Part shown: positions 55,290 to 62,985 of the stretch, one piece after another
Layout of the letters: every line of letters begins with the position of its first letter
How positions within the stretch are numbered: the first letter of the stretch is position 1
From: Oscillospiraceae bacterium
GTDB taxonomy: Bacteria; Bacillota; Clostridia; Oscillospirales; Ruminococcaceae
Direction: 5' to 3'
Assembly (NCBI GenBank): GCA_015067145.1
Contig: SVNA01000003.1
Coordinates: 1 to 64,000 of the forward strand
DNA length: 64,000 nucleotides
Position numbers and translations under genes: made by a program
The notes under the pieces: generated by a model
What the model saw: only the letters and a program-made list of their open reading frames with translations
Databases searched by the model: none
What the model was told of the DNA's origin: nothing

Positions 55290-55463
55290 TTCACCCATCT
55301 GCATCGTTATATTGCCTTGACAACCACCAAGGTTGCCTGCGGCAATCTGCCTTGCAGCTGAATAAAATCTGCACTTTTAAACGGGAATGGAAAAGCTGAA
55401 TTTTCACCCATCTGCATCGTTATATTGCCTTGACAACCATCAAGGTTGCCAGCGGCAATCTGC
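55290..55463. repeat. Tandem pair of a 61-bp hairpin repeat
   Basis: Two 61-bp copies at 55290-55350 and 55403-55463 differ at two positions. Each contains ATTGCC ... GGCAAT and within it CAACC ... GGTTG, so it can fold into an interrupted stem. A shared GCACTTTTA segment (55371 and 55462) follows both. The unit resembles a REP/BIME-like intergenic element. It occupies most of the 288-bp spacer between the DUF2804 and cotH genes. Confidence 0.75.
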
Positions 55464-55566
55464 ACTTTTAGCGTGTGAAGATTTTGCAATAACAGTTGAA
55501 AAAACAGCGGCTGTTGTGTAAAATAACAACTTGTACAGATTATTGTTTTACAAAAGGATATAAAAA

Positions 55567-57516
55567 ATGAAGAACTTTTTTAAAAATTTAAAAAGATACG
55601 CACTGTGCTTTGCGGCAGTTGCAGTTTTTGCAGTTTTTGCCAGTGTGCCTGTAAGTGCGGCTGAAGAAGGACTCGGAAATGTCGGATTTATATTTTCTGT
55701 GGAAACAGAGGACGGTTTTTTCAGCTGCAACATCAAATGCGGCACAGCAGAAGTGGCGGCAGAAAACAGATGGCTCCTATCTATGCCAAAGGCTGCAGAG
55801 GGTACTGAAGTAACAGTTCAGATAAGAGAAGGCAGCATTACAGTTGATGGCAGAACACTTTCTGACGGGGATGTAATTACTGCTCTTTCCAAAGGCGAAC
55901 ATATTGTAACATATAAAGGCTCTACATATTACCTTGACGTGTTCTATGGCTCTGATATACCATCCATCTACATATTCACAGAAAACGGTATGGAAGGTGT
56001 TCTGGCAGATAAGGCACACAAGGAAGGCGGCCAGATTTATATCCTCAACGGAGATAAATTTGAATACGCCGGTGTACTGGACTACATAAAAGGCCGTGGC
56101 AATCACACATGGACACTGGAGAAAAAGCCTTTCAACATTAAACTTGATGAAAAGGCAGACCTTTTCGGGATGGGCGAGAACAAAGGCTGGAGCCTTCTTG
56201 CAAACTATGTTGACGGCACACACCTTAAAAACCGCATCATCTATGACTTTGCAGATGCAGTAGGGCTTAACTATTCTTCCAAATCGGTACATGCAGACCT
56301 TTATATCGACAGTGAATATTACGGTTTGTATACAATCACAGAAAAGGTTGAAATAGGCGATAACCGTGTTGAAATTACAAACCTTGAGGACCTCAACGAA
56401 GAGGCAAACCCGGATACGGACATTGAAGAATGTGAACTTATGGGTACCCGCGGTGAGGAAAGTGCGTTGGAAAAAGGCTCATACAAATGGGTGGACATTC
56501 CAAACAATCCGGAGGATATCACAGGCGGCTACCTGCTGGAATTTGAACTGGACGAAAGATATGACAACGAAGTAAGCGGATTTGTGACAAATTACGGTCA
56601 GCCAATCGTTGTAAAAAGCCCTGAATATGCTTCAAAAGAACAGGTTGAGTATATAAGAAGCTACTGGCAGGAATTTGAAGATGCCGTACTCTCCGATACA
56701 GGTTACAACGAAAAAGGTAAACATTACAGCGACTACATGGATATGGAATCTATGGCAAAAATGTATGTTTACTTTGAATATGCAAAAAATATGGAAGTGG
56801 GTCTATCTTCTTTCTATTTCTATAAAGAAGCAGGTGAAAAACTTGTTGCGGGTCCTGTGTGGGACTTTGACAAAGCACTGGGACATGCATACAAATTCGG
56901 CAGCATAGAACTTGGAGACCCTACTGGCTTTCTTGCAACAGGTTCCAGAAATGACGTGGGCGGTATGTCTATAGTTTCTCTCCTCTGCCGTTTTCCTGAA
57001 TTCCGTCAGCTTGCTGCACAGCAGTGGGAGGAATATTTTGTGCCGAATATAGACGGACTTGTCGACAGTGTGGACAAACTCCATTCCGAAACAAAAGATT
57101 CTGCCATAATGGATAAAAACAAATGGACAGAAGGTTTTGTAAGAACCACTGCAGAGGTTCCGCAGTGGTATGGCGACCAGGTGATAAGGCTCAAATACTT
57201 CCTGGAAACAAGAGCAGATTTTATGAGCGATAATTTTGCTGTGGAAAAACTTTATGTTCAGTATGCTGCAAATGGTGGGGAAGGCTTGTATCTTAACAAG
57301 GATGTATATGATGCAGGCGACACAGTAGAGGTAAAGGAAAACAAATTCACATACGATACCGAATTTCTTGGTTATAACACACGGGCAGACGGCAAGGGAC
57401 AGAACTATATGCCTGGTGATACATTTGAAATCACAGAAAATGTAACCCTCTACGCACAGTGGAAAAAGAAAAGCATATTTGAAAGAATAGCAGAATTTTT
57501 TGATAACTTATTTTAA
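55567..57516 (+). CDS. Secreted CotH-type kinase-fold protein
   Basis: 649 residues with a signal peptide at 1-31 (ALCFAAVAVFAVFASVPVSAA). The CotH domain runs from about 130 to 560: IKGRGNHTWTLEKKPFNIKLD, LLANYVDGTHLKNRIIYDFADAVGL, YGLYTITEKVEIG and GPVWDFDKALGHAY, the ATP/metal-binding segments of spore-coat protein kinase CotH. The C-terminus (about 580-640) is an InlB-type beta-grasp repeat (FLGYNTRADGKGQNYMPGDTFEITENVTLYAQW). Lacks a sorting signal. It may phosphorylate extracellular or spore-surface proteins, or act in polysaccharide-degrading complexes where CotH domains also occur. Confidence 0.88.
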   Translation: MKNFFKNLKRYALCFAAVAVFAVFASVPVSAAEEGLGNVGFIFSVETEDGFFSCNIKCGTAEVAAENRWLLSMPKAAEGTEVTVQIREGSITVDGRTLSDGDVITALSKGEHIVTYKGSTYYLDVFYGSDIPSIYIFTENGMEGVLADKAHKEGGQIYILNGDKFEYAGVLDYIKGRGNHTWTLEKKPFNIKLDEKADLFGMGENKGWSLLANYVDGTHLKNRIIYDFADAVGLNYSSKSVHADLYIDSEYYGLYTITEKVEIGDNRVEITNLEDLNEEANPDTDIEECELMGTRGEESALEKGSYKWVDIPNNPEDITGGYLLEFELDERYDNEVSGFVTNYGQPIVVKSPEYASKEQVEYIRSYWQEFEDAVLSDTGYNEKGKHYSDYMDMESMAKMYVYFEYAKNMEVGLSSFYFYKEAGEKLVAGPVWDFDKALGHAYKFGSIELGDPTGFLATGSRNDVGGMSIVSLLCRFPEFRQLAAQQWEEYFVPNIDGLVDSVDKLHSETKDSAIMDKNKWTEGFVRTTAEVPQWYGDQVIRLKYFLETRADFMSDNFAVEKLYVQYAANGGEGLYLNKDVYDAGDTVEVKENKFTYDTEFLGYNTRADGKGQNYMPGDTFEITENVTLYAQWKKKSIFERIAEFFDNLF

Positions 57517-57521
57517 AAACA

Positions 57522-57554
57522 AAAAGACACGGATTTTTACAATCCGTGTCTTTT
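57522..57554. terminator. Bidirectional terminator between cotH and tRNA-Arg
   Basis: A perfect 14-bp stem (57522-57535 with 57541-57554) with a 5-nt loop. It can end both the cotH and the tRNA transcripts. Confidence 0.88.
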
Positions 57555-57562
57555 ATGTTTGG

Positions 57563-57636
57563 TACGCCTAACTGGAATCGAACCAGCGGCCTTCAGAGTC
57601 GGAGTCTGACGCTCTATCCAACTGAGCTATAGGCGC
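57563..57636 (-). tRNA. tRNA-Arg (CCG)
   Basis: The minus strand gives a full cloverleaf of 74 nt without encoded CCA: acceptor GCGCCTA/TAGGCGT (with a G-U first pair), D stem GCTC/GAGC, anticodon stem TCAGA/TCTGA with loop CTCCGAC (anticodon CCG, reads CGG), and T arm GCTGG-TTCGATT-CCAGT. A second, partial copy of its 5' end lies upstream. Confidence 0.94.
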
Positions 57637-57689
57637 ATAGTGAAAATATTGAATTTTATAAATCGCTCAGCCGGACAGAGCGTTATCTG

Positions 57690-57711
57690 AAAAAAGCTGC
57701 CCTGCGGCAGT
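57690..57711 (-). terminator. Terminator between the tRNA-fragment and the intact tRNA
   Basis: On the minus strand a CTGCC-GCAG-GGCAG hairpin (57697-57710) is followed by six T. It would stop transcription entering from upstream before the intact tRNA leader. Confidence 0.7.
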
Positions 57712-57712
57712 G

Positions 57713-57732
57713 CCAACTGAGCTATAGGTGCA
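57713..57732 (-). pseudogene. 5' fragment of tRNA-Arg
   Basis: Minus-strand TGCACCTATAGCTCAGTTGG repeats the first 19 nt of the adjacent tRNA-Arg with one substitution (C to T in the plus-strand repeat). The anticodon and T arms are missing. Confidence 0.75.
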
Positions 57733-57975
57733 TAGTGAAAATATTGAATTTTATAAATCGCTCAGCCGGACAGAGCGTTTATCTGAAAGAATATTATATA
57801 ACTATTAAATTATATCACATTTTAATCCAAAAGTATAGAAGAAAAAACTCATAATCTGTCAGATATATTTCTTTACTTTTAAATAGCCTTATTGTATACT
57901 TGAAAAGCTGTTCAAAAAACAGCAATAATATAGTAAAATATAAAAAATAACAATATATAAAAAACAGAGGTTTTG

Positions 57976-59445
57976 ATGGAGATAAATTTTGAAGTATCCA
58001 ACGCGGTAAAACGTGCTTTGGACGATATGGGCTTTGATAGTCTTACAGAAATTCAGCAGAAGGCAATTCCCCTTATCCTTGAGGGCAAAGATGTTATCGG
58101 CAAAAGCCAGACAGGCAGCGGCAAGACAATCGCCTTTGGCGTGCCTGCAATTTCTGCAATAGATAAAGATATAAACAAAAAATATACTCAGGTGCTTGTA
58201 TTGGTGCCTACAAGGGAACTGGCAATCCAGGCCTGCAGCGAAATCCGTAAGCTGATGAAGTACACCCACGATATAAAAACCGTTGCGGTATACGGCGGTC
58301 AGATGCTCTCAAAGCAGATACCGCTTATGCGTCAGGGCAGTCAGATTGTGGTGGGTACACCTGGTCGTGTTATGGACCACATCGACCGTAAAACCCTCAA
58401 ACTGCAGAATTTAAAGATGATTGTGCTGGACGAAGCAGACGAAATGCTGAATATGGGTTTCCGCGAGGATATCGAAAAAATCCTGAAATCCACACCGGAT
58501 GAAAGACAGACGGTGCTCTTTTCCGCCACAATGCCAAAGGAAATTCTCGATATTGTAAATAACTATCAGAAAGACCCTGTTCTCATCGAGGTTGCACGCA
58601 AGCAGATGACGGTTGAAACAATAAAACAGTTTTCTGTAGAGTGTCCAAAGGGCAAAAAGGTTGATGCCCTCTGTCATATTATGGACAGGGAAAATATAAA
58701 GCTGGGTATAGTTTTCTGCAACACCAAAAAGATGGTAGATATGCTGGTGCCTATGCTGGAGGAAAAAGGCATCTTTGCCCGTGGTCTCCACGGAGATATG
58801 AGACAGCGTGACCGAGACAAGGTTATGAAAGAGTTCCGCAAAGGTGGCGTACAGCTGCTTGTGGCAACAGATGTTGCAGCCCGTGGTATCGACGTAAACA
58901 ATGTTGACGCGGTTTTCAACTACGATATTCCAACCCAGACGGAATATTATGTTCACCGCATCGGCAGAACGGGCCGTGCAGGCAGGGCAGGGGAAAGCTA
59001 CACCTTTATAGTGGACAAACGCCAGCTTATGCAGATGGGTGATATAATCCGTGCTGTAAAGGCAGAAATCCAGCCTTACGAAATTGAAGGCCTCATGGCA
59101 GAAAAGCCTGCAAAGGAAATAAAGGAAAAAAGCAGAAAACCTGACAAAAAGGAAAACGCATTCTTCAAAGAAAAGACAAATGGGAAGAAAAGCAAAAAGG
59201 AAATGGTGGAAAAATCCAATAACTTCTACCCTATGCGTCTTTCAATCGGCCGTAAAAGCGGTGTTTCTCCAAAGCAGATTCTTGGTGCTGTAACAGGGGA
59301 AAGCGGTGTAAAAGGCAGCGAAATCGGGGCGATACACATCGGCGATATGCACACAACTGTGGAAATCCCCTTTGCAAAAAAGCTGGAGATTATCCACAGC
59401 GTAAACGGCACAAAAATCAAGGGTAAAAGGGTATCTGCAAAATAA
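57976..59445 (+). CDS. DEAD-box RNA helicase with DbpA-like RNA-binding domain
   Basis: 489 residues. The helicase core is complete: Q motif, Walker A QTGSGKT, DEAD box VLDEADEML, SAT in FSATMP, ATDVAARGID and HRIGRTGRAGR. A basic linker (about 380-410) precedes a C-terminal DbpA-type RNA-binding domain (MRLSIGRKSGVSPKQILGAVTGESGVKGSEIGAIHI). It resembles the CsdA/DeaD and DbpA enzymes that remodel rRNA or assist cold growth. ATG 57976 after AGAGG; the TTG just before it is rejected. Confidence 0.93.
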   Translation: MEINFEVSNAVKRALDDMGFDSLTEIQQKAIPLILEGKDVIGKSQTGSGKTIAFGVPAISAIDKDINKKYTQVLVLVPTRELAIQACSEIRKLMKYTHDIKTVAVYGGQMLSKQIPLMRQGSQIVVGTPGRVMDHIDRKTLKLQNLKMIVLDEADEMLNMGFREDIEKILKSTPDERQTVLFSATMPKEILDIVNNYQKDPVLIEVARKQMTVETIKQFSVECPKGKKVDALCHIMDRENIKLGIVFCNTKKMVDMLVPMLEEKGIFARGLHGDMRQRDRDKVMKEFRKGGVQLLVATDVAARGIDVNNVDAVFNYDIPTQTEYYVHRIGRTGRAGRAGESYTFIVDKRQLMQMGDIIRAVKAEIQPYEIEGLMAEKPAKEIKEKSRKPDKKENAFFKEKTNGKKSKKEMVEKSNNFYPMRLSIGRKSGVSPKQILGAVTGESGVKGSEIGAIHIGDMHTTVEIPFAKKLEIIHSVNGTKIKGKRVSAK

Positions 59446-59580
59446 GAAGATTAAAATTTACAGTACATTCCAATAAAAAATTTTCACATTTTCACAGAAT
59501 TGTAACTTATAACCCCTATAGTATAAAATATAAAATCAAAAATTATAACAATCTGTTTATATATAGAAAGGGTATTGTAT

Positions 59581-60258
59581 ATGAAAATTTTAGTTGTTGA
59601 TGACGAACCTAAAATCCGCGAACTTATCGGACAGTATCTCACAGTAGCAGGCTACGAAACAGAATTTGCAAAGGACGGCATTGAAGCCCTCAGCATCATC
59701 TCCAAAGGGGATATCGATATGGTTATCCTCGATGTTATGATGCCATTTATGGACGGCATAACCTGTCTTAAAGAGATGAGAAGCCGCGGCTTCAAAACAC
59801 CTGTTATCATACTTTCTGCAAAGGGCGAGGAGTATGACAAAATTACAGGTTTTGAAGCAGGCACAGACGATTATGTTGTAAAGCCTTTCTCGCCCAAAGA
59901 GCTTATGGCACGTGTAAAAGCTGTTGCAATGCGTGCAAATCCTGAACTCACAGAAAATAACGAAAAATACATCTTTGGCGACCTGGTTATCGATGTTCCA
60001 AGCCACAGCATTAAAATCAAGGGAGAAACAATCAATGTTACACCAAAAGAATTTGACCTGCTGGTTTGCCTTGTTCAGAATAAGGGTGTTGCACTCTCCC
60101 GCGAAAGAATTCTGCTCAAGGTGTGGAACTATGACTACTTCGGCGAAGACAGAACAGTTGACACACACATAAAAATGCTGCGTAGCCACCTTAAAGAATA
60201 CAGAGACTGCATAGAAACAGTATGGGGTGTAGGCTATAAATTTGAACCTAAAGAATAA
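59581..60258 (+). CDS. OmpR-family response regulator
   Basis: 225 residues. Receiver domain with acidic pocket (VVDDEPK) and phospho-acceptor Asp51 (VILDVMMP), switch Lys in VVKPFSP, and a C-terminal winged helix (about 125-224, ending in DTHIKMLRSHLKEY...VWGVGYKFEP). The start is ATG 59581 after GAAAGGG. It is 12 nt upstream of its histidine kinase and probably controlled with it. The signal sensed is unknown. Confidence 0.95.
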   Translation: MKILVVDDEPKIRELIGQYLTVAGYETEFAKDGIEALSIISKGDIDMVILDVMMPFMDGITCLKEMRSRGFKTPVIILSAKGEEYDKITGFEAGTDDYVVKPFSPKELMARVKAVAMRANPELTENNEKYIFGDLVIDVPSHSIKIKGETINVTPKEFDLLVCLVQNKGVALSRERILLKVWNYDYFGEDRTVDTHIKMLRSHLKEYRDCIETVWGVGYKFEPKE

Positions 60259-60270
60259 AGGAATTAACAG

Positions 60271-61695
60271 ATGAGAAAAAGTATACGCAACAAACTTGCG
60301 GCACTTATCTTCCTTATCAATATGTCCATCATAAGTATTACCTGGATAATGGCGGTATTTATGTTCAAGCCTATGTACTATGCTGTAACCCAGGCAGAAC
60401 TGGCAAATACAGCCAACAGGATTGTATCGGCAATCGATACCGAGGGCGGAATCACCAACAAAACACTGGAGGAGATTTCGGGTTTTGTGAATGTCGGAGT
60501 ATGCGTGGAAATTGCCGACAGAAACGGCAACGGACTGGTGCTTTTTGAAGGCATAGGCGACGCCTGTCAGATACATTCTGGTGACAACAGCTATGGCTTT
60601 TTCTCCCAGCAGAGAAAAATTGACTCCAATCAGGCACTGGTGCTGCGCAAGGCGGTAAGGGATAATGTAAGGGATAATTACAACATCCACCTTGAAGACG
60701 AACTTGGCAACCGACAGGCTGTAAAGGGCAGATTCTATGCAGGGGAATACACCGTTATAGTGTCCACCAACCTTACAAGAACCGACTCCATCGTTGCAAT
60801 CGTAAGCAGCCAGCTGCAGACAGCTTCCATTATCGCCATCATTCTTTCTCTGATTGTGGCAACAATAATGTCCACATGGTTTATGACACCTATCATGAAG
60901 ATGTCAAACGCCACAAAAGAGATTGCAAAGGGCAACTACAACGTTAAGCTGGAAGTGAAAAGCAAGGATGAAATAGGCCGTCTGGCAAGCGATTTCAATC
61001 ACATGGCAGAGGAAATCCAGCACAGCCACAATATGCAGAAGGAATTGCTGGCAAGTATCTCCCACGACCTGCGTACACCGCTTACCATAATAAAGGGCTA
61101 TGCAGAAAGCATCAAGGATATCACAGGGGATAACAAGGAAATACGTGACCAGCAGCTTACTACAATTATCGACGAAACCGACCGTCTTTCAAATATGGTT
61201 GGCTCGGTTATGGAATATACAAAGCTCAGTCAGGGTGTATACAAAATGAACATTGTTCAGTTTGATATTGCCGATATGTGTAATGACATAGTGTACATCT
61301 ATTCCCACAAGGCAGAGGCAGAGGGAAAATCCATAGCCTACTCAGGCCCTGAAGATGCATACGTGTTTGCCGATGCACAGCTTATGGAACGTGCAATCCA
61401 CAACTTTGTTTCCAATGCACTTCTCCATACACCTGTAAACACCCGCGTTGTTGTTGCTGTAAAGGTGCAGCAAAACGGCAAGGTAAAGGTGAGCGTGTTT
61501 GACTCAGGACAGGGCATCAAGCCGGAGGATATTCCGCACCTGTTTGATAAATACTACCGTGCAAGAAAGGACGAGGGCAGAAGCGGCTCAGGCCTTGGCC
61601 TTGCAATAGTAAAATCCATTATGGAAAACCACAACTTCCGCTACGGTGTGGAAAGCACTGAAGGACTTGGCACAGAGTTCTGGTTTGAAATCTGA
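60271..61695 (+). CDS. Sensor histidine kinase
   Basis: 474 residues. Two membrane helices (about 10-30 and 175-198) enclose an extracytoplasmic domain of about 145 residues. HAMP domain at about 195-250, phospho-acceptor His265 (SISHDLRTPLT), and the ATPase boxes NFVSNALLH, DSGQGIKPED and GSGLGLAIVKSI. The partner of the response regulator immediately upstream. The sensor domain has no recognised fold. Confidence 0.95.
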   Translation: MRKSIRNKLAALIFLINMSIISITWIMAVFMFKPMYYAVTQAELANTANRIVSAIDTEGGITNKTLEEISGFVNVGVCVEIADRNGNGLVLFEGIGDACQIHSGDNSYGFFSQQRKIDSNQALVLRKAVRDNVRDNYNIHLEDELGNRQAVKGRFYAGEYTVIVSTNLTRTDSIVAIVSSQLQTASIIAIILSLIVATIMSTWFMTPIMKMSNATKEIAKGNYNVKLEVKSKDEIGRLASDFNHMAEEIQHSHNMQKELLASISHDLRTPLTIIKGYAESIKDITGDNKEIRDQQLTTIIDETDRLSNMVGSVMEYTKLSQGVYKMNIVQFDIADMCNDIVYIYSHKAEAEGKSIAYSGPEDAYVFADAQLMERAIHNFVSNALLHTPVNTRVVVAVKVQQNGKVKVSVFDSGQGIKPEDIPHLFDKYYRARKDEGRSGSGLGLAIVKSIMENHNFRYGVESTEGLGTEFWFEI

Positions 61696-61702
61696 TAAAA
61701 AG

Positions 61703-61735
61703 AAAAGCTACGGAGTTTAATCCGTAGCTTTTTGT
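61703..61735. terminator. Bidirectional terminator after the histidine kinase gene
   Basis: A perfect 12-bp stem (61703-61714 with 61721-61732) with T runs on both sides. It also ends the lipid-kinase transcript. Confidence 0.9.
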
Positions 61736-61774
61736 ACGTACAAATATTTATGTTGTGTTTAAAGGCAGATGCAG

Positions 61775-62650
61775 CTAAATTTCAACTGTATGCTTTGCGT
61801 ATGCGTGATATTCTTTTTCGCCCTCAACAGTTTCGCCGTCAATCTGTATAGGAGTAGGTGCACTGAATTTTACTGTAAAATCCTTGCCTTTCATAACGGT
61901 TACATTCTTTTTGAAGGAAAAATGCTTGCCGATTACAATGGAGGCAAAAACAATCAGTGCTTTAAAGGCAGGCAGATTGTGCACGATGATGAAGGTCAGG
62001 TTTTCGTCAGGGTCATTTCTGTCCTGATTTGGCGAAATTTTTACCCCGCCGCCAAAATATCTGCCCTTGGTTGTGATGGCCAGTAATACATCTCTGAACT
62101 GATGTTCCTTGCCTTCGCCGTCAATCACAACAGCATCGCAGAACTTGTATTTTGTCAGTATACATTTAACTGCCAGCACAGCGTAGTTTACACTTTTCTT
62201 GCCCATGGATTTCAGCCTGTCGGCTTCAAGACAAACCTGTGCATCAAGGCCTATGGATGCACTGTTGAAAAAACGCTGTTCCCTGCCGCCTGTAAAGATT
62301 GCAGGCAGATTGGAGATGTGTTTTCTTATAGGGAAAGGCTCGCAGTGCTTTTTCTTACCGATATCACGGGCAAAGTCGTTGCCGCTGCCTGCTGGGAAAA
62401 AGTATACATCCTGCGGAACATGACAATAGTCGGTGTCGTTGATAAAGCGGTTCATTGTGCCGTCGCCGCCTGCAACAATTATCTTGTCATCATCAGGAAT
62501 ATCAGCAAAGAATTTGTGATAATCTTCTATATCTGCAACATTCCAGTATTTAAGGCTTTCGCCGCTCATAATTTCGTCCAGCATGTGGGCTTCCAGTTCA
62601 CCTGTATTGCTGCGGGACAGTCTGTTGTAAAGTATATGATAAATGCTCAT
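61775..62650 (-). CDS. Diacylglycerol kinase-family lipid kinase
   Basis: 291 residues of the DagK/YegS family, which phosphorylates lipid headgroups at the cytoplasmic face of the membrane. The nucleotide site is IVAGGDGTMNRFIND and PAGSGNDFARD; C-terminal half has the family motif QIDGETVEG. The ATG at 62650 has AAAGAGG 5 nt upstream, so the 33-residue in-frame extension to 62749, which crosses a terminator, is rejected. Monocistronic. Confidence 0.92.
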   Translation of the reverse strand: MSIYHILYNRLSRSNTGELEAHMLDEIMSGESLKYWNVADIEDYHKFFADIPDDDKIIVAGGDGTMNRFINDTDYCHVPQDVYFFPAGSGNDFARDIGKKKHCEPFPIRKHISNLPAIFTGGREQRFFNSASIGLDAQVCLEADRLKSMGKKSVNYAVLAVKCILTKYKFCDAVVIDGEGKEHQFRDVLLAITTKGRYFGGGVKISPNQDRNDPDENLTFIIVHNLPAFKALIVFASIVIGKHFSFKKNVTVMKGKDFTVKFSAPTPIQIDGETVEGEKEYHAYAKHTVEI

Positions 62651-62723
62651 TTTACCTCTTTTCAGATATATGACAATGATGACATATTTCGACAATAAAT
62701 TACAGTTACATACATTGTATAAT

Positions 62724-62755
62724 AAAAATATGCCACTGGCAAGTGGCATATTTTT
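62724..62755. terminator. Terminator between the P-type ATPase and lipid kinase genes
   Basis: A perfect 14-bp stem (62724-62737 with 62742-62755) with a 4-nt loop. T-rich on the minus-strand exit, so it ends the ATPase transcript. Confidence 0.88.
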
Positions 62756-62781
62756 ATTTGTAATATTAAATTGTATCCGTA

Positions 62782-62985
62782 TTATTCAATGCCCACAACT
62801 TCATAGCCTGCTTTTGTAACAGCATCAGCAAGTTCCTGTGGGCTGATTGTATCAGGGTGGTTAACTTTAGCTTCCTTAGCTTCAAGGTTTACTTCTGCCT
62901 GTACACCAGGGAAAGCGTTGAGGGCTTCTTCAACGTGTTTTTTGCACATCGGGCACATCATACCGTTTACTTTAAGTGTTGTCAT
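62782..62985 (-). CDS. Possible internal CopZ-like chaperone start within copA
   Basis: The C-terminal HMA domain of the ATPase begins at an in-frame ATG (62985) preceded by AAAAGGAGA with an 8-nt spacing, as good as any initiation site in the window. Internal initiation would release a free 67-residue copper chaperone with a CPMC metal site, paralleling the separate CopZ made from E. coli copA by another mechanism. The ATPase reading frame continues through it without a stop, so both products may be made. Inference only. Confidence 0.5.
   Translation of the reverse strand: MTTLKVNGMMCPMCKKHVEEALNAFPGVQAEVNLEAKEAKVNHPDTISPQELADAVTKAGYEVVGIE

Larger units (their letters stand above)
57618..57788. 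repeat. Partial tandem duplication of tRNA-Arg 5' end and leader
   Basis: About 75 bp occur twice: 57618-57692 and 57713-57788, differing by C/T at one site and one inserted T. Each contains the first 20 or so nt of the tRNA (minus strand) and 55 nt of upstream leader, with a conserved CGCTC ... GAGCG hairpin. The 20-nt stretch between the copies is an intrinsic terminator on the minus strand. Confidence 0.85.
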
